A stretch of DNA of 51,628 nt from assembly GCF_000299895.1 (NCBI RefSeq), contig NZ_AMRG01000018.1, forward strand, positions 1-51,628, given 5' to 3'. The stretch comes from Idiomarina xiamenensis 10-D-4. Lineage in GTDB: Bacteria; Pseudomonadota; Gammaproteobacteria; Enterobacterales; Alteromonadaceae. Below, in pieces: positions 27,070-37,446 of the stretch. The position numbers and the translations under genes were made by a program. The number at the start of each line of letters is the position of its first letter. The first letter of the stretch is position 1. The notes beneath the pieces are model-generated. The model had not been told where the DNA came from. It saw only the letters and a program-made list of their open reading frames with translations, and did not search any database.

Positions 27070-28119
27070 ATGAGTTCGCAACCGATTACCGAAGCGTTTT
27101 GCCCAAAGCGCTTACAGCGTAGTTTCGATGTGCTGCCGCACGCGGTGGTATTACTCGACAGCGATGGTGTTATTCGCTACCAAAATACTGCAGCTAGCCA
27201 ATTATTTGAAACTCAGTTACGCGGACAATTGTGGCGTGAAGTCGTGAGCCGCCTGTTTGCTCCTAAGGCCGATGATGGCCATGAATTGAGCTTGTTTAAT
27301 GGTCGTCGTGTACGCGTCGATATTTCCTCGCTGGCGCCCGATCCGGGCCAGCTTATTGTCCTTACCGATTTAACCGAAACTCGTGCGCTGCAAGCGCGGA
27401 TCGGACAGCTGCAACGATTATCGTCGTTAGGCCGCACCGTGGCTGCGCTTGCTCATCAGATCCGAACGCCATTGTCGGCAGCGATGCTGTATGCACATAA
27501 TTTGAATTCGTCGCTGTTAGACGAATCGCAACGCTTAAATTTTTCTGACAAGTTGGTAAACCGACTGCAATCTATCGAACACCAAGTCAACGATATGCTG
27601 CTTTTCGCGAAAAGTGGTGAGCAACAAGTTGTTGAAAAAATTGAACTCGTCGACTTATTAACGCACGTTCAGGGCCAGCTTGAAGCTGTCGAAAAACGTT
27701 ACCAGACGCAGATTAGCTGGCCTAGTAACGTACCAGCGGCCAGCCTAACCGGTAACCTCACGGCACTGTCGGGTGCATTACAAAACTTACTGGTTAATGC
27801 ACTACAAGCGGCTCCGGTAAACGCGGCGCAAGTCGCTGTTCGTCTGCGCTTTAGTGAACAGCAGTTACAGCTTGAGGTTGAGGATAACGGTTGCGGTATC
27901 GATAGTGCTCAACAACAACGCATTTTTACCCCCTTTTATACCGACAAAGCGCACGGCACAGGCCTTGGCCTAGCGGTTGTGCAAGCGGTTATCAAAGCTC
28001 ATCAAGGTCAAATCAGTGTTACCAGTCAAGTCGGTCAGGGCAGCTGCTTCAGCGTTATTCTGCCAGCCCAACACTGTGTTTCCGATTCCTTAGCAGAGGT
28101 CATGCATCATTATGGCTAA
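27070..28119 (+). CDS. flrB: Flagellar sensor kinase FlrB/FleS
   Basis: 349 residues from the ATG at 27070, with AGGA seven to ten bases upstream. It has no membrane segment. A PAS domain (about residues 15-110, DVLPHAVVLLDSDGVIRYQN) is followed by the HisKA helix with ALAHQIRTPLSAAM containing the phosphorylated histidine, and the ATPase domain with NLLVNALQAA, DNGCGI and HGTGLGLAVVQAVIKAHQG. It phosphorylates FlrC and overlaps the flrC start by eight bases. Preceded by a sigma54 promoter, as expected for a FlrA-activated class II operon. Confidence 0.95.
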   Translation: MSSQPITEAFCPKRLQRSFDVLPHAVVLLDSDGVIRYQNTAASQLFETQLRGQLWREVVSRLFAPKADDGHELSLFNGRRVRVDISSLAPDPGQLIVLTDLTETRALQARIGQLQRLSSLGRTVAALAHQIRTPLSAAMLYAHNLNSSLLDESQRLNFSDKLVNRLQSIEHQVNDMLLFAKSGEQQVVEKIELVDLLTHVQGQLEAVEKRYQTQISWPSNVPAASLTGNLTALSGALQNLLVNALQAAPVNAAQVAVRLRFSEQQLQLEVEDNGCGIDSAQQQRIFTPFYTDKAHGTGLGLAVVQAVIKAHQGQISVTSQVGQGSCFSVILPAQHCVSDSLAEVMHHYG

Positions 28120-29467
28120 ACCAACGATCCTTATTGTCGAAGACGATCCAGCCTTACGCGAGGCAATTGTCGATACGCTAACGCTTAATGGCTATCAGTG
28201 TTTAGAAGCCGACAGCGGTGAGCAAGCCTTACTCACGTTAAAACACGATGACGTCGATTTGATTCTGAGCGATGTGCAAATGTCGGGCATGAATGGTTTG
28301 CAGTTGTTACGTAGTTTGCATACGCAGGGCTATGATATTCCGACCATTATGATGACTGCTTATGCGAAAGTCGACGATGCTGTGATTGCCATGCGCGAGG
28401 GCGCTGTTGACTACTTGAGTAAGCCATTTTCGACCGAAAAATTGCAGCAGTTGATGACACGTTATCTACCACTTACTGAGCAACCGCAAGACGAGCCTAT
28501 CGTTGGCGATAGCGACAGCCACGCGTTACTGACGTTAGCAAAAAAAGTGGCGGCGACGCAGGCGACGGTGATGATCAACGGCCCAAGCGGATCGGGCAAA
28601 GAGGTTTTAGCCCAGTATATTCATCGACGCTCAAGCCGCGCACAACAGCCGTTCGTGGCGATCAACTGTGCGGCTATTCCCGAGAATATGCTGGAGTCGA
28701 CGTTGTTTGGCTACGAAAAGGGTGCTTTTACCGGTGCCGTGCAGGCGTGCCCGGGCAAGTTTGAGTTGGCGCAGGGCGGCACCTTATTGTTAGATGAAAT
28801 CACCGAGATGGATTTAGCACTGCAAGCCAAGCTGCTGCGCGTTCTGCAAGAGCGTCAAGTAGAGCGTCTGGGTGGACGTAAAACCATTCATTTGGATGTG
28901 CGCGTAATAGCCACCAGTAATCGTGATTTAAAGCAAGCTGTGGCGCAGGGTGATTTTCGTGAAGATTTATATTATCGCCTGAATGTCTTTCCGCTCACCT
29001 GGAAGCCGCTAGCGCAACGGCCTGGCGACATTATTCCATTAGCCGAACACCTGCTGGCCCGTCATTGCGAACGTGCTGGTATCGCGCGCGCAGAACTGAG
29101 TCAGGCTGCGCAGCAGTGTTTATTAGCGCAAGCATGGCCGGGTAATGTGCGTGAGTTAGAAAATGTTATTCAACGCGCCCTGATCCTGCACCAAGACGGC
29201 GTGATTGAGGTGGCCGATTTGATGCTTGAAGGCCACAGCAATCATGGCATTAGTGTGCCGCAACATGTGGTGGTGCCAGAGCAAGTGGATAAGCCGGGCA
29301 ATTTGGGCGGTGAGCTGTGGCAGCAGGAGCGTCAAATTATCATCGACGCGTTAAAACGTCACAATGGCAAGCGCAAAGCGGTAGCCGAGCAATTGGGTAT
29401 TAGCGCCAGAACTTTACGCTATAAGCTGGCGCGTATCCGTGATGAAGGCGTGCAATTGCCGGGTTAA
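28112..29467 (+). CDS. flrC: Sigma54-dependent flagellar response regulator FlrC/FleR
   Basis: 451 residues. The receiver at 1-120 has [12 protein letters not shown], the phosphate-accepting aspartate in [13 protein letters not shown], and the lysine in YLSKPF. The AAA+ domain (about 130-370) has [14 protein letters not shown] and [11 protein letters not shown]. The C-terminal Fis helix-turn-helix is [21 protein letters not shown]. Phosphorylated FlrC turns on sigma54 promoters for hook-basal body genes such as fliE here. It is translationally coupled to flrB by overlap. Confidence 0.95.
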   Translation: MAKPTILIVEDDPALREAIVDTLTLNGYQCLEADSGEQALLTLKHDDVDLILSDVQMSGMNGLQLLRSLHTQGYDIPTIMMTAYAKVDDAVIAMREGAVDYLSKPFSTEKLQQLMTRYLPLTEQPQDEPIVGDSDSHALLTLAKKVAATQATVMINGPSGSGKEVLAQYIHRRSSRAQQPFVAINCAAIPENMLESTLFGYEKGAFTGAVQACPGKFELAQGGTLLLDEITEMDLALQAKLLRVLQERQVERLGGRKTIHLDVRVIATSNRDLKQAVAQGDFREDLYYRLNVFPLTWKPLAQRPGDIIPLAEHLLARHCERAGIARAELSQAAQQCLLAQAWPGNVRELENVIQRALILHQDGVIEVADLMLEGHSNHGISVPQHVVVPEQVDKPGNLGGELWQQERQIIIDALKRHNGKRKAVAEQLGISARTLRYKLARIRDEGVQLPG

Positions 29468-29486
29468 ATTACCCCGGCTTTAATGT

Positions 29487-29502
29487 TGGCACTTCCTTTG
29501 CA
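29487..29502 (+). promoter_or_regulatory. Sigma54 promoter of the fliE operon
   Basis: TGGCAC-TTCCT-TTGCA with a 10-base GG-to-GC gap. It lies 53 bases before fliE and 20 bases after the flrC stop. Confidence 0.93.
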
Positions 29503-29554
29503 TAACTTTACCTAAGAAAGACCAATGTCTGAAATTTGACGGTGAGGTTAGCGC

Positions 29555-29890
29555 ATGAAAATTCAAGCAAGCGATATGTACGCGGAACTGCAGAGCCTGG
29601 CGGCTCAAGCTCGCAAGCCAGGCGCTTTAGATACGGCCGACAATCTACGGGTCGGCAACACATCTCAAAATGACTTCTCAACCTTACTGAAAGGCGCGTT
29701 AGATAACGTTAATGCCCTGCAACAAAGTTCTGGCGAGTTAAAAAATCGCGTCGAATTGGGCGACCCTAACGTCAGTCTGGAACAAGCCATGATTGCTAGC
29801 CAAAAAGCCGGTATTGCCTTTGAGGCAACCGTGCAGGTGCGCAATAAATTGGTCGAAGCATACAAAGAAATCATGGCGATGCCGGTTTGA
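29555..29890 (+). CDS. fliE: Flagellar hook-basal body protein FliE
   Basis: A 111-residue export-gate and proximal-rod junction protein. It has the C-terminal family signature (NDFSTLLKGALDNVNALQQSSGEL ... DPNVSLEQAMIASQKAGIAFEATVQVRNKLVEAYKEIMAMPV). There is no signal peptide, as expected for type III export. The start has a GGTGAGG site upstream. First gene of the sigma54-driven operon, followed by fliF. Confidence 0.96.
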   Translation: MKIQASDMYAELQSLAAQARKPGALDTADNLRVGNTSQNDFSTLLKGALDNVNALQQSSGELKNRVELGDPNVSLEQAMIASQKAGIAFEATVQVRNKLVEAYKEIMAMPV

Positions 29891-29920
29891 TCCGGTAGCT
29901 AACGGTTGGAGAAGCAGCGC

Positions 29921-31622
29921 GTGGCAGAATCAACAGAACTCATGGTCAGCAATCAGTCGCTAGGGTCGGATAACGACAACTACGGCAATGGCAATGAGCA
30001 ACAAAAATCGGGCATCATGGCGGTGCTAGGCAATATTGATGTACTGCGTCAGGTGATTCTGGTGTTAGCGTTGGCGATTTGTGTCGCTATCGCGGTGTTC
30101 ATCATGATGTGGGCGCAAGAACCGACTTACCGACCGTTGGCAAAAATGGAAACCGAGCAGTTGGTGGCCACGCTAGACTATTTAGATGCTAACCAAATCG
30201 ATTATAAAGTCGAAGGCAATACGGTCTATTTGCAAGAACAAGATTTTGACGCCATCAAACTGCAAATGACACGCGCTGGTTTGAACTATTCAGGGCAGTC
30301 TGACCCGAGCCAAATGTTGATGCAAGATCCGGGCTTTGGCGTCAGTCAACGGTTAGAGCGTGAGCGTTTACAACATACTCGTGAACAACAGCTTGCACGG
30401 ACCTTAGAAGAAATGCGCGCGGTCGCCAGCGCCCGAGTGTTACTGGCGATCCCGCCACACAACGTATTTGCACGCCGTGAGAAAAAGCCCAGTGCGACGG
30501 TGTTGCTGACTCTGCGCGGTAGCAATAGTTTAGATGAGGAAGAAATTGCCTCCGTAGTCGATATGATCGCGTCTGCGGTACCTGAGTTAGAGCCGTCACA
30601 AGTTACGGTGACCGACCAAAACGGACGCTTGCTGAATTCTGGTTCACAAAGCGCACTGTCGGCGCGCAGTTCGCGTGAGTATCAGCTAGAACGCAAGCGC
30701 GAAGACGAATACATGAACAAGATCGACCGCATTTTGGTACCGATTTTGGGCTATGACAATTACACCGCGCAAGTCGATTTAGCCATGGACTTTACTCAGT
30801 CCGAGCGCACACAACGTAATTATAACCCCGACATGCCGGCTATTCGTAGCGAAATGACCGTTGAGAATCGCTCGGTTGGCGATACCATGGCGGGGATCCC
30901 GGGGGCGTTGTCAAATCAGCCGCCGCTGGACGCTAATATCCCAGAGCAAGCGACCGCTACTAACGCGCAAACGGCCACACCAACGTCGGTACATAACGAA
31001 GCAACCCGTAATTATGAGTTGGATAGCTCGGTCAGCTATACCCGTCAACAAAGCGGTGTCATTAAACGTTTGAGCGTTTCGGTCGCGGTCGATTATGCTA
31101 ACGCCACTAATGCTGAGGGCGAAGCTCAGTTAACCCCACGTAGCGCAGAAGAGTTAGCCAATATTCGACGCTTGTTAGAGGGGGGTTTAGGTTTTGATAT
31201 TAACCGCGGTGATACCATTGAGGTGGTGACTGTACCTTTTGCTGCAGTACCTGATTTAGCCGGCGCCGAGCCTGCGGTTTGGGAAGAACCTTGGTTCTGG
31301 CGAGCAATGCGCTTACTGGCGGGGGGTGTTGATCCTGACCGTGGTGAAACCGATGCTACGTAAGTTAATCAACCCTGAAGCAGCCGATCGCGATGAGCTG
31401 GATGACATGATGGCGAGCGAACGTGACTTGGGTGACGAAACCATTGATATGCTGTCAAACGAGTTTGATTCCGATGCGGTTGGCTTTGCACCGGATGGCA
31501 GCTTACAATTACCAGACCTGCATAAAGATGAAGACCTGTTGAAGGCGGTTCGCGCATTGGTTGCCAATGAGCCTGAATTGTCATCACAAGTGGTTAAGGC
31601 GTGGTTAAATGAAGATGCCTAG
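29921..31622 (+). pseudogene. fliF: MS-ring protein FliF with a +1 frameshift
   Basis: FliF forms the membrane MS ring. I chose the GTG at 29921 with GGAG nine bases upstream; the frame is open to a TTG at 29906. The first 480 or so residues are normal: a membrane helix (VILVLALAICVAIAVFIMMW), ring-building motifs (LAKMETEQLVATLDYL; NVFARREKKPSATVLL) and the start of the second helix. At the G6 run 31321-31326 the frame goes wrong and stops at 31363. The correct C-terminus (VLILTVVKPMLRKLINPEA ... SQVVKAWLNEDA), which binds FliG, continues in another frame to 31622. Removing one G restores a normal protein of about 567 residues, so a sequencing error or a reversible slippage tract is likely. 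Confidence 0.9.
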
Positions 31623-32661
31623 TATGGAAGTCACAAAAAGCCGCAGCGACCAAAAGTTTGACGTTAACAAACTGGAGGGCGTTGAAAAGGCTGCCATTCT
31701 GTTGCTGAGTTTGTCTGAAGAAGACGCTGCGCAAATCCTTAAGCACTTAGAGCCAAAGCAAGTGCAAAAGGTGGGCATGGCGATGGCAAGCCTGGATGAC
31801 TTTAGCCAAGACAAAGTTAATGCGGTGCATAACTTGTTCTTAGAAGAAATTCAGAAATTCACCAACATTGGCTTCAAGAGTGAAGAGTTTGTGCGGCGCG
31901 CGTTGACTGCTGCCTTGGGTGAAGATAAAGCCGGTAACCTGATCGAGCAAATCGTTATGGGTGGTGGCTCACGTGGTTTGGATTCGTTGAAGTGGATGGA
32001 TTCGAAACAAGTGGCGACCATTATTCGCAACGAGCACCCGCAAATTCAAACCATCGTGTTGAGTTATCTCGATCCGGAGCAAAGCGCCGAAATCATGGCG
32101 CAGTTCCCAGAAAAAGTTCGCCTCGACTTGATGATGCGCATTGCCAACTTAGAAGAAGTTCAGCCAGCTGCGCTGCAAGAGCTAAACGAGATCATGGAAA
32201 AGCAGTTCGCTGGTCAAGCCGGTGCGCAATCGGCAAAGATGGGCGGCCTGAAAGCGGCGGCAGACATTATGAACTACCTCGATACCAATATCGAAGGTCA
32301 GTTGATGGACGCCATCCGCGAGCAAGACGAAGAAATGAGTCAGCAGATTCAGGATCTGATGTTTGTGTTCGAAAACTTGATCGATGTCGACGACCGTGGC
32401 ATTCAGAACTTGCTGCGTGAAGTCGAGGGTGATGTGCTGCAAAAAGCGTTGAAAGGCGCTGACGATGCCCTGAAAGATAAAGTCTTCAACAATATGTCAA
32501 AACGTGCTGCAGAAATGCTACAAGACGACTTGGAAGCGATGGGACCGGTACGTATTAGCGACGTTGAAGCGGCGCAGAAAGACATTCTGGCGACGGCCCG
32601 ACGTTTGGCCGATGCCGGTGAAATTATGCTGGGCGGCGGTGGCGGCGAAGAGTTCCTCTAA
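31609..32661 (+). CDS. fliG: Flagellar motor switch protein FliG
   Basis: 350 residues from the ATG at 31609, overlapping the fliF end; an ATG at 31624 is also possible and gives 345 residues. The three FliG domains are present: N-terminal LEGVEKAAILLLSLSEEDAAQILKHL, middle with EHPQIQTIVLSYLDPEQSAEIMAQFP (EHPQ motif), and C-terminal with LMFVFENLIDVDDRGIQNLLREVEG, the charged torque helix. FliG links the MS ring to the stator-driven rotor. Confidence 0.97.
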   Translation: MKMPSMEVTKSRSDQKFDVNKLEGVEKAAILLLSLSEEDAAQILKHLEPKQVQKVGMAMASLDDFSQDKVNAVHNLFLEEIQKFTNIGFKSEEFVRRALTAALGEDKAGNLIEQIVMGGGSRGLDSLKWMDSKQVATIIRNEHPQIQTIVLSYLDPEQSAEIMAQFPEKVRLDLMMRIANLEEVQPAALQELNEIMEKQFAGQAGAQSAKMGGLKAAADIMNYLDTNIEGQLMDAIREQDEEMSQQIQDLMFVFENLIDVDDRGIQNLLREVEGDVLQKALKGADDALKDKVFNNMSKRAAEMLQDDLEAMGPVRISDVEAAQKDILATARRLADAGEIMLGGGGGEEFL

Positions 32662-32700
32662 CCGCAACAGTGCAACCGATAACGCAAGAGGTAGCCTAGC

Positions 32701-33462
32701 ATGGGTTCCGATCAAGACATGTCGACAGCTAAATGGTCTTATCCCGACATTACCCCGGATGATAAACGGGGTAGTGAAACCAACGCCTTGAATAAACCGA
32801 AACGTTGGCAATATGAACCCCCTGAAGCCGATTTACCGCAGGCCACCGATGAACCCCAGCCGTTAACCGCCGAGCAACTGGAAGCGATCCGCCAGGCGGC
32901 GCGTGATGAGGGTTATCAAGAGGGCCTACAACAGGGTCGTGAAGCCGGCCATAGCGAAGGTTATGAGGCTGGTTTTGCTGAGGCTAAGCAAGCCGGTCAT
33001 GAGCAAGGCTATGCCGCTGGTGAAGCGGCTGCTGCGCAAGCAATAACAGAACAGCACGCACGTTGGCAGGCGTTAATTGACGCGGTGACAGCGCCGCTAG
33101 AGCAAATTGATCAAAGCGTCGAACAAGCATTGATTGAGTTGGTACAAGCGTTAACCGAAGCTATCTGCTTACATCAGGTCAATGTCAGTCAAGATACCAT
33201 TTTAAACGCCCTGCGGCAGGGCATCGAAGCGTTACCGGTGACTGACCAAAAAGTCGTTATTCACCTACATCCCGACGATGTCGAGCGTATCAAGCAGGTG
33301 TGGAATGACGATGAGTTGCAACAGCGTGGCTGGTTACTTGCTAAAGACCAGCAAATCGAGTTGGGTGGCTGTGAAATTACCACCGAACGTTCGCGCGTCG
33401 ACTACACATTAAGTAGTCGTATGCAAACCGTGTTCGCGCAATTGACCGGTGAGGATGGTTAA
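32701..33462 (+). CDS. fliH: Flagellar assembly protein FliH
   Basis: 253 residues. FliH is the stalk-like regulator of the FliI export ATPase. The central part shows the glycine-spaced repeats typical of FliH ([37 protein letters not shown]), and the C-terminus has [15 protein letters not shown] and the [22 protein letters not shown] signature. It ends two bases before fliI. Confidence 0.95.
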   Translation: MGSDQDMSTAKWSYPDITPDDKRGSETNALNKPKRWQYEPPEADLPQATDEPQPLTAEQLEAIRQAARDEGYQEGLQQGREAGHSEGYEAGFAEAKQAGHEQGYAAGEAAAAQAITEQHARWQALIDAVTAPLEQIDQSVEQALIELVQALTEAICLHQVNVSQDTILNALRQGIEALPVTDQKVVIHLHPDDVERIKQVWNDDELQQRGWLLAKDQQIELGGCEITTERSRVDYTLSSRMQTVFAQLTGEDG

Positions 33463-33464
33463 AT

Positions 33465-34790
33465 ATGTCGCTGGCCGAGCGCTTAAAAGCTTATCAAAAG
33501 CGTATTCAGACACCGCGCGTGGCGGTTTCAGGTTATTTAACACGTGTGGTTGGCTTAACCTTTGAAGCGGTGGGCTGCCGAGCGCCAATTGGTAGTCTCT
33601 GTGGCGTGGAATCGGCACAGGGCGAGATCCGCGCTGAGGTGGTTGGCTTTGCCGGTGATATCACCTATCTCATGCCGATCAGCGATGCTCATGGAGTTTT
33701 ACCCGGCGCGCAAGTTAGGCCGTTACAAAGACAACAAGGATTACCGCTAAGCATGGGATTGTTGGGTCGAGTGATTGACGCCAATGGTCAGGCGCTCGAC
33801 GGCAAAGGGCGTATTCATAGCGAACAAACCGGCACCGCTAAACGTGAGAAAATCAATCCGCTGGCGCGCCGTGTTATTTCACAACCCTTAGATGTCGGCG
33901 TTCGAGCCATTAACGGCTTATTGACGGTTGGTCAAGGTCAGCGCATGGGCTTATTTGCCGGTAGTGGGGTGGGTAAAAGTGTCCTATTGGGCATGATGAC
34001 CCGGGGCACGACCGCCGATGTTATCGTGGTGGGCTTGATTGGTGAACGTGGCCGTGAGGTGAAAGAATTCATTGAGGAAATTCTTGGTGAAGAGGGGCGG
34101 CAGCGCTCGGTAGTAGTGGCTTCGCCGGCAGACCAATCACCGTTAATGCGCTTACGCGGTTGCGAAGCGGCGGCAGAAATTGCCGAGTATTTTCGTGATT
34201 TAGGCATGAACGTACTGTTGTTGATGGACTCGTTAACCCGTTATGCGATGGCGCAACGGGAAATCGCCCTAGCCATTGGTGAACCTCCGGCGACTAAAGG
34301 CTATCCGCCTTCGGTGTTTGCCAAGTTACCGGCATTAGTTGAACGGGCTGGTAACGGTGGTGAAAATCAGGGCTCGATCACGGCTTTTTACACGGTGTTA
34401 ACCGAGGGTGATGACCTACAAGATCCGATTGCTGACTCATCTCGTGCGATTTTAGATGGTCATATTGTGTTGTCCCGCGAGTTGGCTGATGCCGGCCACT
34501 ACCCCGCCATTGATGTCGAGGCATCTATCAGCCGGGTGATGCCGCAAATTGTGTCGCAGCAACATATGCTGGACGCGGTACAGGTGCGGCAATGGTTTTC
34601 ACAGTATCGCCGCAATCAGGATTTGATCGCCATCGGTGCTTATACCAAAGGTAACGATCCGCGTATCGACCAAGCCATCAATATGCGTCCAAAAATTGAC
34701 AACTTCCTACAGCAGGGGATGCGTGAAGTGGTGCCTTACGACGAATGCTTGGGGCAGTTGCAGCAATTGACGGGTAGCCGTCAGTCTTAA
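33465..34790 (+). CDS. fliI: Flagellum-specific export ATPase FliI
   Basis: 441 residues, homologous to F1-ATPase beta. Walker [17 protein letters not shown] at about residue 165, the [13 protein letters not shown] catalytic glutamate motif, Walker [22 protein letters not shown], and [19 protein letters not shown]. It energises unfolding and entry of export substrates together with FliH and FliJ. Intact. Confidence 0.97.
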   Translation: MSLAERLKAYQKRIQTPRVAVSGYLTRVVGLTFEAVGCRAPIGSLCGVESAQGEIRAEVVGFAGDITYLMPISDAHGVLPGAQVRPLQRQQGLPLSMGLLGRVIDANGQALDGKGRIHSEQTGTAKREKINPLARRVISQPLDVGVRAINGLLTVGQGQRMGLFAGSGVGKSVLLGMMTRGTTADVIVVGLIGERGREVKEFIEEILGEEGRQRSVVVASPADQSPLMRLRGCEAAAEIAEYFRDLGMNVLLLMDSLTRYAMAQREIALAIGEPPATKGYPPSVFAKLPALVERAGNGGENQGSITAFYTVLTEGDDLQDPIADSSRAILDGHIVLSRELADAGHYPAIDVEASISRVMPQIVSQQHMLDAVQVRQWFSQYRRNQDLIAIGAYTKGNDPRIDQAINMRPKIDNFLQQGMREVVPYDECLGQLQQLTGSRQS

Positions 34791-34808
34791 TTGAAGCGAA
34801 GGTAAGTC

Positions 34809-35258
34809 ATGGCCGATATGCGAGCCCTACAAATGCTACTCGAGTTAGAGCAGCGGCGTGAAGATAAAGCAGCGGCTGAACTGGCTCAGGTACGCCAGAC
34901 CTTGCAGCAACAGCAACAACGGTTACAAGGTATGGAGCAATACCGGCTGCAGTACTTACAACAGCTGCAACAGCGCGGCAATCAAGGCTTACACTCTCAT
35001 CAGTTCGGTCAGTACCATGCCTTTGTCGGCAAGCTGGATGCCGGTGTCGAGCAGATTCATGCCAGTTTAAGCAAGCTACAGCAAGTGGTTGAGCAGCGTC
35101 AGCAACGTTGGTTTGCACAGCGGCGCAAACGCCAGTCGGTAGAACATTTACTAGAGCAGCAGCGTTTGCGTCAACAGCGTGAGGCGGAGCGCCGTGAACA
35201 GAAATTAATGGATGAGTTTAATAGCAACAAGTTTGCGCGCATTAAGCAAAGCGGTTGA
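34809..35258 (+). CDS. fliJ: Flagellar export chaperone FliJ
   Basis: 149 residues, almost wholly charged and glutamine-rich coiled coil (for example ELEQRREDKAAAELAQVRQTLQQQQQRL), as expected for the FliJ central stalk of the export ATPase. The conserved FliJ start (LQMLLELEQRREDKAAAEL) is present. Placed directly after fliI. The start has AGGTAAGTC before ATG, like the unit repeated before flhB. Confidence 0.9.
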   Translation: MADMRALQMLLELEQRREDKAAAELAQVRQTLQQQQQRLQGMEQYRLQYLQQLQQRGNQGLHSHQFGQYHAFVGKLDAGVEQIHASLSKLQQVVEQRQQRWFAQRRKRQSVEHLLEQQRLRQQREAERREQKLMDEFNSNKFARIKQSG

Positions 35259-35287
35259 CACTAGATAAGGTGACCGTTGCAGAATAG

Positions 35288-35303
35288 TTGGAACAAAAAT
35301 TGC
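35288..35303 (+). promoter_or_regulatory. Sigma54 promoter of the fliK operon
   Basis: TTGGAAC-AAAAA-TTGC, with GG (35290-35291) and GC (35302-35303) exactly 10 bases apart. The -24 box departs from consensus at one base (GGAAC for GGCAC). It lies 110 bases before fliK. Confidence 0.82.
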
Positions 35304-35332
35304 TTAGTTTTCGTCAGGCGTTCGCAGCATGT

Positions 35333-35349
35333 CAGATAGTCACTATCTG
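35333..35349. promoter_or_regulatory. Perfect 17-bp palindrome in the fliK leader
   Basis: CAGATAGT-C-ACTATCTG lies about 30 bases downstream of the sigma54 -12 element. It may be an activator site placed downstream of the start, or an RNA hairpin. Function inferred only. Confidence 0.6.
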
Positions 35350-35414
35350 TTGTCACTAGTTGTTGTCAGTATGCGCGAACAAAATGAATTGCAGGATAAC
35401 GTCGAGAATTTGCT

Positions 35415-37334
35415 ATGCCACAACCAGTGATGCCACAGCCTGCCCGTACTGCCAATAATTCGACGTCGTCGCCGCTAGGTCTGTCGTCTAATGAACGAAC
35501 CAGTAGCGAACGGACGGAGCAATTTGCCAGTACGTTAGAGCAGCAAGCTCAGCAACATCAACAGCAAGTTTATGCTGAGCAGCGCCGTAACCAGCAATTA
35601 CGTGCACAACAAGCTGATGCCGAACAGCGCCAAGCGCGCACCAGCGAACAGCAGGCAGCGGAGCGTCGCGCTGATGCGCATGCTAAGCCCGAACACGATA
35701 GCAATAAACCTTCCGATAGCTCGGCAAAGCCGGCCACCGAAACCAACAAGTCATCGTCTACCGATAATGCGCAGGAAGCTGAGTCAACGGCGACACAGCG
35801 CGATGACGCAAATGCTCAACAGGACACGATTAAAAATGCCGCTGAACAAGGCGACGAAGCCCTTGAGCAAGCAGCGACAGATAACGCTACAGATAGCGCA
35901 ACAGAACAAAGCAGCGCCGCTACCGACGAGGCTGCACAGCAATGGTTGGCATTGTTGGAAGCCATGCGCGAACAGTTAAATCCTGAGGTAGAGCGTGATG
36001 GTGATGGCTTACTAGCGGTTGGTGATAAAGGCCTAGAGCAACGTCTTGAGCAGTTTTTGGCACAGCTTGATCCTGCCATACGCGATGCGGCGCGGCAGTT
36101 AATTGCCGCTAATCATGATAATCAGTCTTTGCAGCAATTAGCGGCTTTAAGTCAGCAGTTGCTGCAAATCGCCGAACAGCAACCTGAGGCCGATGTTGAG
36201 CAATGGTTGGCCAGCCTGAAACAGCAATTACAAAGCGCCGAGGGCGGTGAACTGACAGCGAGCCAGCAACGACAGCTGCAACAGCTCGGTGATTGGTTAA
36301 CTCAGCAAACCGATGGTGTTATGGATAAGACGGCTAGGCTAGCCGATAACCACAGTGCTGCCGATAAGCCAGTGGCGTTGTTGCGTGCGCTGGTACAATT
36401 GCAACAAGCCTCGCAACAAACTTCGCAACAACCCATGCCACAAACTCCGGTGTCAGCATCGACCAGCGAGAATAACGATAAGGCGTTGATGGCATCACAG
36501 GCAGAATCTCATCGACAATCGAGCGCCAATAATGCGCGTTCAGAGCTGGTGGGTAACACCGACAAGAGCATTGCTATGAATGGTCAGCAAGACTCGCAAC
36601 GGGATCTGAAAGCGAATACTGATGGCGCCGCCGCACGCAATCAGCAACAGAGCGAAGCAACACCGGATAATCGTCAGCAAGCGTCAGTAAGTGGGCGTGA
36701 GGCAATGTTGCAGCAAGTCATCGCGCAAACGGGGCAGTCGGATAAACAATCGGACAAAGCGTCGGTAGATAGCACTAGTAGCTCGCTCAATACCAGCGCT
36801 GCGCTAATGTCAGCAGCGCGCGAGAACAATAGTTTGGCGCAGCAACAACAGCAACGTGTAGCCGATGCCTCGACATCGTTTGCGCAAGCGTTAAGGCAAT
36901 CGCAGCAGTCGCTTGATGGCAACGACCCGCAAGCGGCTTTACAGCTGCGCGAACGTGTATTGATGATGGTCAATCAAGGCGTACAGCGGGCCGATATTCG
37001 CTTGGACCCACCGGAGCTAGGTGGTTTGCACATTCGTTTGCATGTACAAAATGATCAGGCTAGTGTGCATTTTCAAGTACAGCATCAGCAGTCGCGGGAG
37101 ATCGTTGAGCAGGCTTTGCCGCGCCTAAAAGAGATGTTGGAACAGCAGGGACTACAATTAGCCGATAGTAATGTCAGTGAGCAGCGTCAACAAGGCAACG
37201 ATAGCGATGCTCAGCCGCAATCGACGGCAGCTGCTGCTCAGGGTGAGCTGAGTGCTACCGAGGGTGAACTGACGCAGGTCATGATTAATGACGGACAGCC
37301 ATTGGGCGTCGGGCGGGTCGATTTTTATATTTAG
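35415..37334 (+). CDS. fliK: Flagellar hook-length control protein FliK
   Basis: 639 residues, long for the family. Residues about 25-180 and 320-500 are low-complexity, rich in Gln, Ala, Ser and Asp, matching the flexible measuring part. The folded C-terminal domain at about 505-600 has the FLK signature (VQRADIRLDPPELGGLHIRLHVQNDQASVHFQVQHQQSREIV). FliK sets hook length and switches export to filament proteins. It follows a sigma54-like promoter and precedes fliL by 112 bases. Confidence 0.94.
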   Translation: MPQPVMPQPARTANNSTSSPLGLSSNERTSSERTEQFASTLEQQAQQHQQQVYAEQRRNQQLRAQQADAEQRQARTSEQQAAERRADAHAKPEHDSNKPSDSSAKPATETNKSSSTDNAQEAESTATQRDDANAQQDTIKNAAEQGDEALEQAATDNATDSATEQSSAATDEAAQQWLALLEAMREQLNPEVERDGDGLLAVGDKGLEQRLEQFLAQLDPAIRDAARQLIAANHDNQSLQQLAALSQQLLQIAEQQPEADVEQWLASLKQQLQSAEGGELTASQQRQLQQLGDWLTQQTDGVMDKTARLADNHSAADKPVALLRALVQLQQASQQTSQQPMPQTPVSASTSENNDKALMASQAESHRQSSANNARSELVGNTDKSIAMNGQQDSQRDLKANTDGAAARNQQQSEATPDNRQQASVSGREAMLQQVIAQTGQSDKQSDKASVDSTSSSLNTSAALMSAARENNSLAQQQQQRVADASTSFAQALRQSQQSLDGNDPQAALQLRERVLMMVNQGVQRADIRLDPPELGGLHIRLHVQNDQASVHFQVQHQQSREIVEQALPRLKEMLEQQGLQLADSNVSEQRQQGNDSDAQPQSTAAAAQGELSATEGELTQVMINDGQPLGVGRVDFYI

Positions 37335-37446
37335 CCGGTAACCGAGGGGTTGTTGCGCAAGCAAACAATCGGTGGCAGGAATTTGCCGCAAAACATGCGA
37401 TACTGCACCCATAATAACGGTGAATAACCATTAACGGATAATAACG

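Noticed and set aside
37373..37386. Sigma54-like TGGCAG...TTGC before fliL
   Set aside because: The gap between GG and GC is 9 bases rather than 10, and the -24 box is poor, so I do not call it a promoter.
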